From Bhargavaea cecembensis (GTDB lineage: Bacteria > Bacillota > Bacilli > Bacillales_A > Planococcaceae): a stretch of 64,000 bases of DNA. How positions within the stretch are numbered: position 1 is the first letter of the stretch; each line of letters begins with the position of its first letter. Position numbers and translations under genes: made by a program. Shown one piece after another: positions 33,329 to 41,080 of this stretch. The notes under the pieces are model-generated. The model was not told the DNA's origin. It saw only the letters and a program-made list of their open reading frames with translations, and ran no database searches. The stretch is from NCBI RefSeq assembly GCF_001619585.1, contig NZ_LQNT01000009.1, positions 806,001 to 870,000 of the forward strand. The letters are read 5' to 3'.

Positions 33329-34198
33329 CTATAAACCCGTCTCCGAAATCATTTCCCCGACCGTGCTGAACTCATATCCCTGGCCAATCAGCCAATCCAA
33401 GATGCCCGGCAAGACCCTGACGGTATGAGCATTGTCCAGGATATGCATCGTAATGATGCTGCCCGGTTGAACGCCGTCCATCACCCGTTCGCATACTTCC
33501 TGGTCAGTCAATGCCGGATTCCAGTCATCTGAAGAGACGCCGACCTGGATGATATAATCCACTCCGGCTGCAGTGACTTTCTGTGCCGTTTCGTGGTCCA
33601 GCTTCCCCCGCGGCGGCCTGACATAGTTGGCTGGCGCCTCACCGATTGCCTCTGTAAGCACCTCATCCGTCCTGATTACCTGCTCTTGAATCTCCCGCAG
33701 CGAAAGCCCTGGAAGCTCAGGATGGGAATACGAATGATTGGCAATCTCGTGCCCGTCTTCCAGAATGGTCCTGGCCAACCCTGGATTTCGTTCAACACCC
33801 TCCCCAATCAGAAAGAAAGTGCAACGGATCCCATGCTCCCTGAGAATGGACAGCACCTCGTTCACCGTCTCATCGCTCGCCCAGTCATCAAAGGTAAGCA
33901 CAACCTTTTTGTCTTCAATCGGGAACCTATCAATAATCTTCGGTTCCGCTTCCTGAAAGTCATCGTTGAATGCCAACTGATTGAATTCGACGGCAATTGG
34001 TTCATCGTGCTCGACCACGACCTCAGGTTCTGCCTGGTCAGGACTGTCTTTGTGGCAGCATGCCACCAGCAGAACTCCGGAGATGGCGGTGACCCAAATG
34101 AGCTTACGTATACCATCACAACCTTTCTCTCTCGGATGCAGAAGCACCACTGTCTTATCTATATTCGGGACCATCTTCCCAGGCATGGACCAACGCAT
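33329..34198 (-). CDS. Polysaccharide deacetylase lipoprotein, single NodB domain
   Basis: About 260-289 residues depending on the start. A lipoprotein-type segment LIWVTAISGVLLVAC is followed by an acidic linker and one complete NodB domain: VLTFDDWASDET, ANHSYSHPEL, VRPPRGKLDHET, SSDDWNPAL and IITMHILDNAHT. It is a paralogue of the second half of the gene downstream, sharing the unusual TFDDWASD motif and the SETGL ending. No start codon with a good ribosome site is evident: in-frame ATGs at 34198 and 34174 make a long N-region, while an ATA at 34111 would give a textbook lipoprotein signal. The coordinates given use the longest form. Confidence 0.85.
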   Translation of the reverse strand: MRWSMPGKMVPNIDKTVVLLHPREKGCDGIRKLIWVTAISGVLLVACCHKDSPDQAEPEVVVEHDEPIAVEFNQLAFNDDFQEAEPKIIDRFPIEDKKVVLTFDDWASDETVNEVLSILREHGIRCTFFLIGEGVERNPGLARTILEDGHEIANHSYSHPELPGLSLREIQEQVIRTDEVLTEAIGEAPANYVRPPRGKLDHETAQKVTAAGVDYIIQVGVSSDDWNPALTDQEVCERVMDGVQPGSIITMHILDNAHTVRVLPGILDWLIGQGYEFSTVGEMISETGL

Positions 34199-34254
34199 AG
34201 ACCGGGACTGGTTCCTTCGCGGAGTAAAACCTCCTGAATGGACAAGCGCCCACC

Positions 34255-34285
34255 AAAATGAGGCCGCCCGAAGGCAGCCTCATTT
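34255..34285. other. Intergenic hairpin with UUCG loop
   Basis: On the minus strand AAATGAGGCTGCC-TTCG-GGCGGCCTCATTT is a near-perfect 13-bp stem with a stable tetraloop. It lies between the glycoside hydrolase gene and the first deacetylase gene. The following bases are TGG, without a T run, so it may protect or process mRNA rather than terminate. Confidence 0.55.
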
Positions 34286-34347
34286 ACCGGAATTGCGGTT
34301 AACTACGTCATTATTCTGGCATCTTGGTCTGCTATGACTTTCTGAAA

Positions 34348-34375
34348 GAAAAAAAACGGCCCGCCGGCCGGTTTT
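34348..34375 (-). terminator. Terminator after the glycoside hydrolase gene
   Basis: ACCGGCC-GGCG-GGCCGT hairpin followed on the minus strand by eight T residues. It would end or attenuate the upstream half of the polysaccharide block. Confidence 0.75.
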
Positions 34376-34383
34376 CTTCTATC

Positions 34384-37300
34384 TTATTCTTCTTTAAACG
34401 CATTTTTCATGATCTCATAAGACTGCTTGAGTCGTTCCTCCGCCTCCGGGAGATCCCAGTTATCCCAGGTGTATCCCTTGAGCGGTCCCATTTTTCCTTC
34501 CTCGGCCTCCGGCAGGGAATCAATAACCTTGCCGTCTTCTCCGACCACCAGTACCCCGAGGCCAATCTGTTCGATGATGACACTGGCCGATTCCCCGTCT
34601 TCCGCGAGATTTCCCATGAACTCTTTCATGCTCGGGTCCTTCGACTGAAGAAGAAGCCATGGAAGACGCAATTCAATCACGCCCTCCCCTGCATAGTAGT
34701 CAGCCAGGGAATCGTAGTCCTTCGATTCCGGGTTGCCGTTCCCTTCACGCAGTTCCCCTGTTTCATAAGCTGCGAACGGTATCGTCCGATCCTCGTTAGC
34801 AACATGATATTCCTTATTGAGGGTATATTCGATCGGAATGAATCGGCCGCTGTCATTCACCCGTTCGACGTCCGGAATCAGGCCGAGCTTCTTTCCATAC
34901 AGATAATGGTGTAAATCATAGTACGGATCGATCAGGAGACGTGATTTTTCGCCGTTTAGTTGCGCGATAAACTCCAGGCCATCCGAAAGTGCCGGGCCGC
35001 CCTTTATCCCCTCGATCGTCGTATTGCCCTGACCGGGCACCGTATCCAAGAGAACAACCGGATGCCCTTCCGCTTCGGATTCCATATCCAGCCGCACATA
35101 CAGATACCGCTCATCATGATCGGCATACACGGCCCGGATCGGTCCGTCCTCTTTTCGATACAACGGTTCCAGGCTCCAGTCGGATACATCCCCGTCAACC
35201 TTCACTTTCAGCCGGTCAAAACTCAGGAGGCCGAACTGTTGCTCATTTGTCTGGGCATTTGACCAGAACGGCCGTCTGTCAGGATTATCGTAGTCCGTCG
35301 TGTTCCATGTCCGTTTGAACCATTCGTCCTGCCAGGTAAAGACAAGGCCGCCGAGCATCCCCTCATACAGGATATCTTCATACAATCGCTTCAAAACTTC
35401 TCCCTGCTCCTGTTCGGACATGAAGCCCTGATTCCAGCCGAACGGGTTTTCGTGAGTCTTCCCGCGGGAGGCCGGAATCCCGAACTCCGCAATCAGGACC
35501 GGCATCCGGTGCGCCTCGTGCAATTCCTTCAGGTAGGCGGCATAGTTGTTCGGCTCACCGCGATGGTCACGGAATTCCAGGTAGCGGCGCTCGTAGTTCA
35601 GGAAGTCCGGATAGTACGGATAAACGTGGTAGGACGCGAATATGCCGGCCCGATCCATCTCTCCCTTCGGATAAATCAGGTTCGGATCGACCGGGACCAG
35701 GTCTTCCTGCTCGGCGGATTCGGCCGGGTGATCCAGAAGATCGGTCGTCACCCAGTTTGTGAAGCTCATCGCACGGAGCGTTCCATATTCTCCGTGTTCA
35801 TAGGCCGTCAGCCATTCCATCTGCTCCGCGAGCCAGTATTCAAACGGCCGGGCACCTTCCGTCCGGTAAAACTTCCCGTCAAAGTCACCGATTCCGGCGT
35901 GTTTCTCGTTTGTCCCCTGCACCGTATACGGGTACCATTCGATTCCGAGCATCCATGCACTCACCCACTGTGAAATGTCGGCATCATAATAGCCCGATGC
36001 GTGGCCCGGACGCTTTGGAAGATCCGCGTTTCCATGGACGACATCCACAATCCGAAGCATCTCCTCACGGAAATCCTGAAGATTCTCCTCCTCGAACGCA
36101 TCCAGGGACTCTTCAAGCTTTTCCTCGTTGATCCAGACGCCATGCATGACATATAAGGGATCATCGTGCGATTCGTTATATGCCTTTAGTGCCCGGTAAA
36201 AGCCCGGCGGATGGAGTGTGTAGACCCGGATGGTATTGGCATTCATTTCCCCGATCATCTCGAACCAGCGTGCGTACTCTTCCTCGGTGATGGCCGCCTC
36301 GCCCGGGAAGTGGCCCGGATTGCCCATACCGATATTTACACCCTTCACCGTAATCGGCTTCCATTCCCCGTCTTCAAACACTTCCAGCCGGTCATCAGTT
36401 ATTCTTGAATACACCCCGCCGTCCCCCTCCGCTTTCGCGCCGTGCACGGCTCCCGTTTCCTCTTTTCCGAATTCGTCCAGCAACCCACGGATCATCGGCA
36501 CATAGGCCGACCAATAAAATGATTGGTCGGAGAAGGTATTCAGCACACGGTAAACTTGAGGAAGTCCTTGCATCTGGTAAAACTTCGGAACCGATGGCAC
36601 ATCATTATAGTCCCCGGCAAAATAAATGCTTTCAGTTGCTCCCGACCTTTTCGAGACGACTGCAGCGAACTCCGTGGGGATTCCATTTTCACCGAGAAGG
36701 CGGCGCCCCTCGTCAGTCAGCCCCCAGTCATATCCCGCAAGTACCTGACCGCCATCGGCAGGCGTTACAATATCAAACCAATAGTCATACCGCGGGTTGC
36801 CGCCGATGCCAAACCGATCCTCTCCCTGTTCAGTGAAAGACAGCCGGATACCTTCTCCCGTAAGGTGCAAGTCACGTTCCAGGACCACCACCTCACCGGT
36901 CAGATCATTGACCAGCAGGAAGCCCGGCCCTTCATATGACCAATCCTCCCCGAACTGCTCCACCAGCCATAATGGGATTTCGTTGTTCTCCCGAAAGTCC
37001 AGTTCCTCAAAAAAGCGGCCTGTCCAGCCATCCCAATCAACGCCGAGACGTGACATCACCTGGTCCCGCACTTCTTTTCCGGTCGGCGAGGCGAATGTGT
37101 TGTATTCGGCGATCAGAAGCAGCGGATCACCGGACTGAATCCTCTGTTCCACTGCATCCCACTCCTCAAGGGAAAGGCCGCCATCAATCTTCTCTGACCG
37201 GGCACCTGACCGTTCCGATTCCTCCCAAGGGAGGTCTTCCCGGTAAACGCCATAGGTATCCGCTATGTAAAGAACATCCGTATCCTTGTAATCCGCGGCG

Positions 37301-37569
37301 GGAGTCCGCACCTCATAAGTCTGGCTCTCCTCGTCCGGGACGAAGCCTGCATAATCCCGGGCCGCTTTATACGGCTTGCCATCCGGCCTTACAACTTTCA
37401 AATGGTTCATCGCCCACATCAGGCCAAGATGCTCCCGGTACGTTTCATCAGGTACCGTCTTGTCGATCACGGTGACCGAAAGCGTCCGGCTGTCTTTTGC
37501 AAACCAGAGGATGACCGGCAGGATCAGGACAATCAGTGCCAAAGCGACAATCAGATAGAACTTTTTCAT
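34384..37569 (-). CDS. Membrane-anchored multidomain glycoside hydrolase
   Basis: 1061 residues. One N-terminal helix (YLIVALALIVLILPVILWF) anchors it outside the membrane. Residues 40-370 form an alpha/beta region with ADYKDTDVLYIADTYGVY and DPLLLIAEYNTF, reminiscent of an amidotransferase-like or DUF4350 fold. A TIM-barrel hydrolase region follows (about 400-790): VKGVNIGMGNPGHFPGE, RVYTLHPPGFYRAL, SWMLGIEWYPY, SFTNWVTTD and VLIAEFGIPASRG with a probable catalytic Glu in AEFG. The C-terminal part (about 815-1030), with VKVDGDVSDWSLEPLY and RYLYVRLDMES, looks like a CBM9/DOMON sugar-binding domain. It probably trims or releases the polysaccharide. The ATG overlaps the preceding glycosyltransferase stop (ATGA), with AAAGGGG upstream. 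Confidence 0.85.
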   Translation of the reverse strand: MKKFYLIVALALIVLILPVILWFAKDSRTLSVTVIDKTVPDETYREHLGLMWAMNHLKVVRPDGKPYKAARDYAGFVPDEESQTYEVRTPAADYKDTDVLYIADTYGVYREDLPWEESERSGARSEKIDGGLSLEEWDAVEQRIQSGDPLLLIAEYNTFASPTGKEVRDQVMSRLGVDWDGWTGRFFEELDFRENNEIPLWLVEQFGEDWSYEGPGFLLVNDLTGEVVVLERDLHLTGEGIRLSFTEQGEDRFGIGGNPRYDYWFDIVTPADGGQVLAGYDWGLTDEGRRLLGENGIPTEFAAVVSKRSGATESIYFAGDYNDVPSVPKFYQMQGLPQVYRVLNTFSDQSFYWSAYVPMIRGLLDEFGKEETGAVHGAKAEGDGGVYSRITDDRLEVFEDGEWKPITVKGVNIGMGNPGHFPGEAAITEEEYARWFEMIGEMNANTIRVYTLHPPGFYRALKAYNESHDDPLYVMHGVWINEEKLEESLDAFEEENLQDFREEMLRIVDVVHGNADLPKRPGHASGYYDADISQWVSAWMLGIEWYPYTVQGTNEKHAGIGDFDGKFYRTEGARPFEYWLAEQMEWLTAYEHGEYGTLRAMSFTNWVTTDLLDHPAESAEQEDLVPVDPNLIYPKGEMDRAGIFASYHVYPYYPDFLNYERRYLEFRDHRGEPNNYAAYLKELHEAHRMPVLIAEFGIPASRGKTHENPFGWNQGFMSEQEQGEVLKRLYEDILYEGMLGGLVFTWQDEWFKRTWNTTDYDNPDRRPFWSNAQTNEQQFGLLSFDRLKVKVDGDVSDWSLEPLYRKEDGPIRAVYADHDERYLYVRLDMESEAEGHPVVLLDTVPGQGNTTIEGIKGGPALSDGLEFIAQLNGEKSRLLIDPYYDLHHYLYGKKLGLIPDVERVNDSGRFIPIEYTLNKEYHVANEDRTIPFAAYETGELREGNGNPESKDYDSLADYYAGEGVIELRLPWLLLQSKDPSMKEFMGNLAEDGESASVIIEQIGLGVLVVGEDGKVIDSLPEAEEGKMGPLKGYTWDNWDLPEAEERLKQSYEIMKNAFKEE

Positions 37570-38987
37570 TCAGACATCCCCTTTGTTGCACCGACCCGCT
37601 CCATGTCCCCCCAGGAACGGATGCGGAACATGGACCGGACAAGCCCTTCGACCCGCCAAAACAGGGTCAGCGGCTTGTACCAGACAACCTCCGTGAGCGA
37701 CAGTGCCATCATGCGCAGCACATCGCGCCTTTTCGGAAAGGCATTCAGGCTCCAGGACTCCAGCAGCACCGATCCAATGGAAAATACGGTTCCATACAAG
37801 ATGAATAGCAGCATGAGCAGCACGGCGTATTCATAATAAATGCCGCCCATGAAGAATGCGGCGATCACATACAGATAACCGCCCAACTCGATCAGCGGCC
37901 CGAGGCATTCGACCAGCCAAAAATAAGGGATCGACAGCATTCCGACCGTGCCGTACTTCGGATTTAGGGTCATAGCCCTGTGCCGCCAAAGGCTCTCAAG
38001 CAGCCCCTGATGCCACCGCCTCCTCTGTCTTCGCAGAACGGCGAGTGACTGCGGTGCTTCTGTCCAGCAGACCGGATCAGGCACAAACTCCACCCTCGCA
38101 TCCATTTTCTTATCCTTGATGAGCCGCTGGATCTTTACGACCATTTCCATGTCTTCGCCGATCGTTTCCGTGTTATAGCCGCCGGCTTCAAAGGCATATT
38201 TCTTCGAAAACACGCTGAAAGCACCCGATATGATCAGCACCATATTCAGCCTGCTCAGGGCGATCCGCCCCATAAGAAAGGCCCTCAGGTATTCGACGAC
38301 CTGCATCACGACGAGCGGCCGTCCCGAAAGCCGGATGTCCGACACGACACCATGGTCGACGGCCATTCCATTGACAATCCGGACATTTCCTCCTGCAGCA
38401 ACGACTTTACCGCCCGAAGTCATAATCGGCTTCATGACCCGCAGAAGTGAATTCCCGTCCAGGATCGAGTCCCCGTCTATCGTACAGAAATACGGATAAC
38501 GCGCAAAATTGATCCCTACATTGAGCGCGTCCCCTTTGCCTCCGTTTTCCTTTTTGATCAGCCAAAGATTCGGATGGATACGGGATCGGTACACATCCAA
38601 TACCCGCCTCGTATCCAGCCTGGATTCGGACGGCTTATCCGCACGCACCATGTCGAACCGCCGGATGACCATCTCAGCCGTTCTGTCGGTGGAGCCGTCA
38701 TCGATCACGAGCAACTCAGTTTGGGGGTAGTTCAGATTGAGGAGCGAATGAATGCTCCCCACCACGCCTGCTTCCTCGTTATAGGCCGGCACCAGAATCG
38801 TGACCGGCTTGGAATAGAAGGCATCGATGAAACGGTCATCGAGTTCACGGCGGTCAAGGCGGCGCTGGCGCTTCAGGTCAAGAAAAGCGAACAGGAACAT
38901 TCCGCTGTAGGCCAGGATGACAACGGCCATATAAATGAAAATGACCCCTCCAAAAAACTTCATCAACCACTCTATTGTGTTCTCCAT
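37566..38987 (-). CDS. Membrane family 2 glycosyltransferase, PgaC/BcsA-like
   Basis: 473 residues. An N-terminal helix (FFGGVIFIYMAVVILAYSGMFLFAFL) precedes the GT2 domain: VTILVPAYNEEAGVVGSIHSLL, VIDDGSTDRT, ENGGKGDALNVG, TIDGDSIL, SGAFSVFSKK, IGEDMEM and RRQRRRWHQG. DDGSTD, DGDS, GED and QRRRW are the four processive-synthase motifs. Three to four helices follow. The order and GED-QRRRW resemble poly-GlcNAc synthase PgaC/IcaA and related processive enzymes. Together with deacetylases and a hydrolase in the same block, a partly deacetylated polymer is a reasonable inference. It differs from the PilZ-fused synthase, so the locus carries two distinct synthases. Confidence 0.88.
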   Translation of the reverse strand: MENTIEWLMKFFGGVIFIYMAVVILAYSGMFLFAFLDLKRQRRLDRRELDDRFIDAFYSKPVTILVPAYNEEAGVVGSIHSLLNLNYPQTELLVIDDGSTDRTAEMVIRRFDMVRADKPSESRLDTRRVLDVYRSRIHPNLWLIKKENGGKGDALNVGINFARYPYFCTIDGDSILDGNSLLRVMKPIMTSGGKVVAAGGNVRIVNGMAVDHGVVSDIRLSGRPLVVMQVVEYLRAFLMGRIALSRLNMVLIISGAFSVFSKKYAFEAGGYNTETIGEDMEMVVKIQRLIKDKKMDARVEFVPDPVCWTEAPQSLAVLRRQRRRWHQGLLESLWRHRAMTLNPKYGTVGMLSIPYFWLVECLGPLIELGGYLYVIAAFFMGGIYYEYAVLLMLLFILYGTVFSIGSVLLESWSLNAFPKRRDVLRMMALSLTEVVWYKPLTLFWRVEGLVRSMFRIRSWGDMERVGATKGMSE

Positions 38988-39041
38988 CCTGTCCTCTCCC
39001 TCTCACCGGCTGTTCATTTGTTCCATCCATATGCGGCACCC

Positions 39042-40025
39042 TTAACGCAGGACCGCCGATTTCTCCTCCGGGGAACGCTGCCTGACCAACACTGCGCGGA
39101 TTTCTTCCCGGACCAGCCAAGACGGATCATTGCGCAGGCGAGAGGCATATCGGGCGGCCTCATCCGCGGGAACCCTCCGGAGCATCCGTGCCACGAGGAA
39201 CCGCTCCTCCCAGACGGGTGAATCGAATGCACGCTCAAGGATCTGATCTGGCGTCCGGATGCCGAATGCATCGATTGCCCTGAGCGCACGGATCCTGATC
39301 TCCGGATCCGGACTGTCCAGCAGCCCCTCAAGGAACGGCAGCCTCATAAGATCCTGCTGCATTCCCAGCACTTCAATCAGTCCGAATTTCAGGACGGGAT
39401 CGAGTTCGCCGAACTGTGCGGCAGCCTCTTCAAACACATTTTCCGGCATCAGAAAAAACAGCTGGCGGGACTCATATTCAGAAAGATATCCGAGACGACC
39501 GGCAGTCCGATCCATGAAGCCGTCCGGACGGAATTGCAGTTCGATCAAATACAGTTGAAACCGCTCTTCCTCAGACAGCTTCTTGCGATCGAGCTTGCGA
39601 ACATCGCCCAGGAGGCTCTCCATTCCAAAGTCCTCAATCCGGTAAAGGGCATTCATCCGTTCACTCCAGTTGCGGCTCTTCAGCTTCTTCCGGTAAAACG
39701 GCGCCAGGTGAACATCCGCAAATGCCCGGACCCGCTCTCTTATTCCGTTGCCCGTGACGTTCGTCAGGTAAGCACGGAAAATCTCTTCCACAGCGGCAAG
39801 TTCCGCTTCATCATTCGGCACCAGTTCTTGCGGGGCCGGCTCAAATCCACGAAGAACGCGATACCAGATTTCACCGTTTCGGGACAGATAGGCTTCCGCC
39901 CTTTTCGATTTTCTATCTTGCAAAGCACGGGCGGCGAACAGGTAGACAGTCAGTACCGCCAGCACCAGGAACAGCAGCAGAACCCCAATGAATATGGCGG
40001 TAACCGGTACCCCAATCATGACCAT
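39042..40025 (-). CDS. Membrane-anchored HEAT-like repeat protein
   Basis: 327 residues. One N-terminal helix (VTAIFIGVLLLFLVLAVLTVYLFAARAL) leads into a wholly helical cytoplasmic part. Short paired helices in the last 150 residues, such as FGLIEVLGMQQDLMRLPFLEGLLDSPDPEIRIRALRAIDAFG and WEERFLVARMLRRVPADEAARYASRLRNDPSWLVREEIRAVL, follow the HEAT-repeat pattern. HEAT repeats act as protein-binding scaffolds. Lying between a response-regulator-like gene and a synthase, it may connect regulation to the synthase at the membrane; that is inferred. It overlaps the upstream gene by ten bases. Confidence 0.82.
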   Translation of the reverse strand: MVMIGVPVTAIFIGVLLLFLVLAVLTVYLFAARALQDRKSKRAEAYLSRNGEIWYRVLRGFEPAPQELVPNDEAELAAVEEIFRAYLTNVTGNGIRERVRAFADVHLAPFYRKKLKSRNWSERMNALYRIEDFGMESLLGDVRKLDRKKLSEEERFQLYLIELQFRPDGFMDRTAGRLGYLSEYESRQLFFLMPENVFEEAAAQFGELDPVLKFGLIEVLGMQQDLMRLPFLEGLLDSPDPEIRIRALRAIDAFGIRTPDQILERAFDSPVWEERFLVARMLRRVPADEAARYASRLRNDPSWLVREEIRAVLVRQRSPEEKSAVLR

Positions 40026-40840
40026 AACCTCGTCAGCAGCCGCTTGACCTGCGCCTCAAACAACCTCAAGTTGAACGGTTTGATCAGATAGCCGTCTGCA
40101 CCGCTCTCATAGGCATAGGTCATGTCTTCTTCAGAGTTCCTGCGGGTCATCATCAGAATCGTGAACTTCCCGTCATTCGGAAGGGAACGGAGCGCATGCA
40201 GCACATCGAGTCCGTTCTGCCTCGGCAGCAGGTCATTCATGACAATCAGATGGGGATGGGCTGACGCTGTCCAGCCCGATTCGAGAAACGACCGGCCGTC
40301 TCCGAAAGTCTTGACCACGAGCCGTGCACCTGGTGTATCCAGATGGCTGAGCGCCTTGCCGAGTACATCCCGGAACAGCGGATCAGGATCGAGGACGCTT
40401 ACTTTTACTTCTTCATCCGGACGCTGACCAAAGGGGTCCAAAACCGTAACCTGTTCCTCTTCACTATCGATTGCCGATTGCATTCGCATCAGTGAAGTCG
40501 AAAGTTCCGTATCAGGGTGGATGATTTCGAGGACAGCCGCCTTCATTTCCCCAGCTTCCCGGAACAGACGGTTCAGAAAGCCTCTTGCTTCATCCGTTCC
40601 GCTCATCGGCAACAGCACCCCACGCTCGTCGGGACGGTCCGTTTCAAATAGCACGTCAGTCGAGCGGACCAGGCTCTGGAGACGGGAAGCCGTTTCGGCA
40701 GCCGTTTCACTTTCCGCGCGGATCAGGACCATCACCATGACACGGCGGCCCCGCAGGGCATTTGCTTTTAGCAGGTCAAAGACATATTGGATGTGAGGCT
40801 CTTTCAGAACTGCCTGTGTCCCCGTTTTGTTCGGCACCAT
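40016..40840 (-). CDS. Two-domain protein with degenerate response-regulator receiver
   Basis: 274 residues. The C-terminal 125 residues are a receiver domain: VSVLDPDPLFRDVLGKAL with the acidic pair, HLIVMNDLLPRQNGLDVL where the phosphoacceptor position is Asn rather than Asp, ILMMTRRN with the Thr, and GADGYLIKPFNLRLF with the Lys. The N-terminal part (about 15-125), including VMVMVLIRAESETAAETASRLQSLVRSTDVLFET and RGVLLPMSG, looks like a worn GGDEF-type fold without the GGDEF motif. It probably binds partners without being phosphorylated. First gene of the polysaccharide block; GGGAGGG precedes the ATG. Confidence 0.8.
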   Translation of the reverse strand: MVPNKTGTQAVLKEPHIQYVFDLLKANALRGRRVMVMVLIRAESETAAETASRLQSLVRSTDVLFETDRPDERGVLLPMSGTDEARGFLNRLFREAGEMKAAVLEIIHPDTELSTSLMRMQSAIDSEEEQVTVLDPFGQRPDEEVKVSVLDPDPLFRDVLGKALSHLDTPGARLVVKTFGDGRSFLESGWTASAHPHLIVMNDLLPRQNGLDVLHALRSLPNDGKFTILMMTRRNSEEDMTYAYESGADGYLIKPFNLRLFEAQVKRLLTRLWS

Positions 40841-40930
40841 CCGTCACCCTCCCTTTCCCTATTACTCCACTACCCTGCCGGGCAGGAAATCTATCTTTCA
40901 TACGGAATAAAATTCCTGTTCATTCCCAAT

Positions 40931-40973
40931 ATCATATAAAAGCATGTCGACAATGGGCAAGTTTTTTCGACAA
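40931..40973 (-). promoter_or_regulatory. Candidate promoter and operator of the polysaccharide block
   Basis: On the minus strand TTGCCC (40960-40955), an 18-base spacer and TATGAT (40936-40931) resemble a sigma-A promoter about 90 bases before the first gene. Two direct copies of TCGACAA (plus strand 40947-40953 and 40967-40973) are exactly 20 bases apart, one in the spacer and one upstream of the -35 hexamer, as expected for an operator. Both are predictions by eye. Confidence 0.4.
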
Positions 40974-41019
40974 GTATCATTTCATCCCGGGCACTTCCCT
41001 CTCTAAAGTGTGTCAGGCC

Positions 41020-41046
41020 AAAAAAAAACAGGCCGGTTGTCCGGCC
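41020..41046 (-). terminator. Terminator between the diguanylate cyclase unit and the polysaccharide block
   Basis: GGCCGG-TTGT/ACAA-CCGGCC hairpin, followed on the minus strand by T9. It separates the transcript of the RsbQ-like and cyclase genes from the polysaccharide genes. Confidence 0.88.
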
Positions 41047-41080
41047 ATCATAATCATGATTCACTTATTATCCTTTCCGG

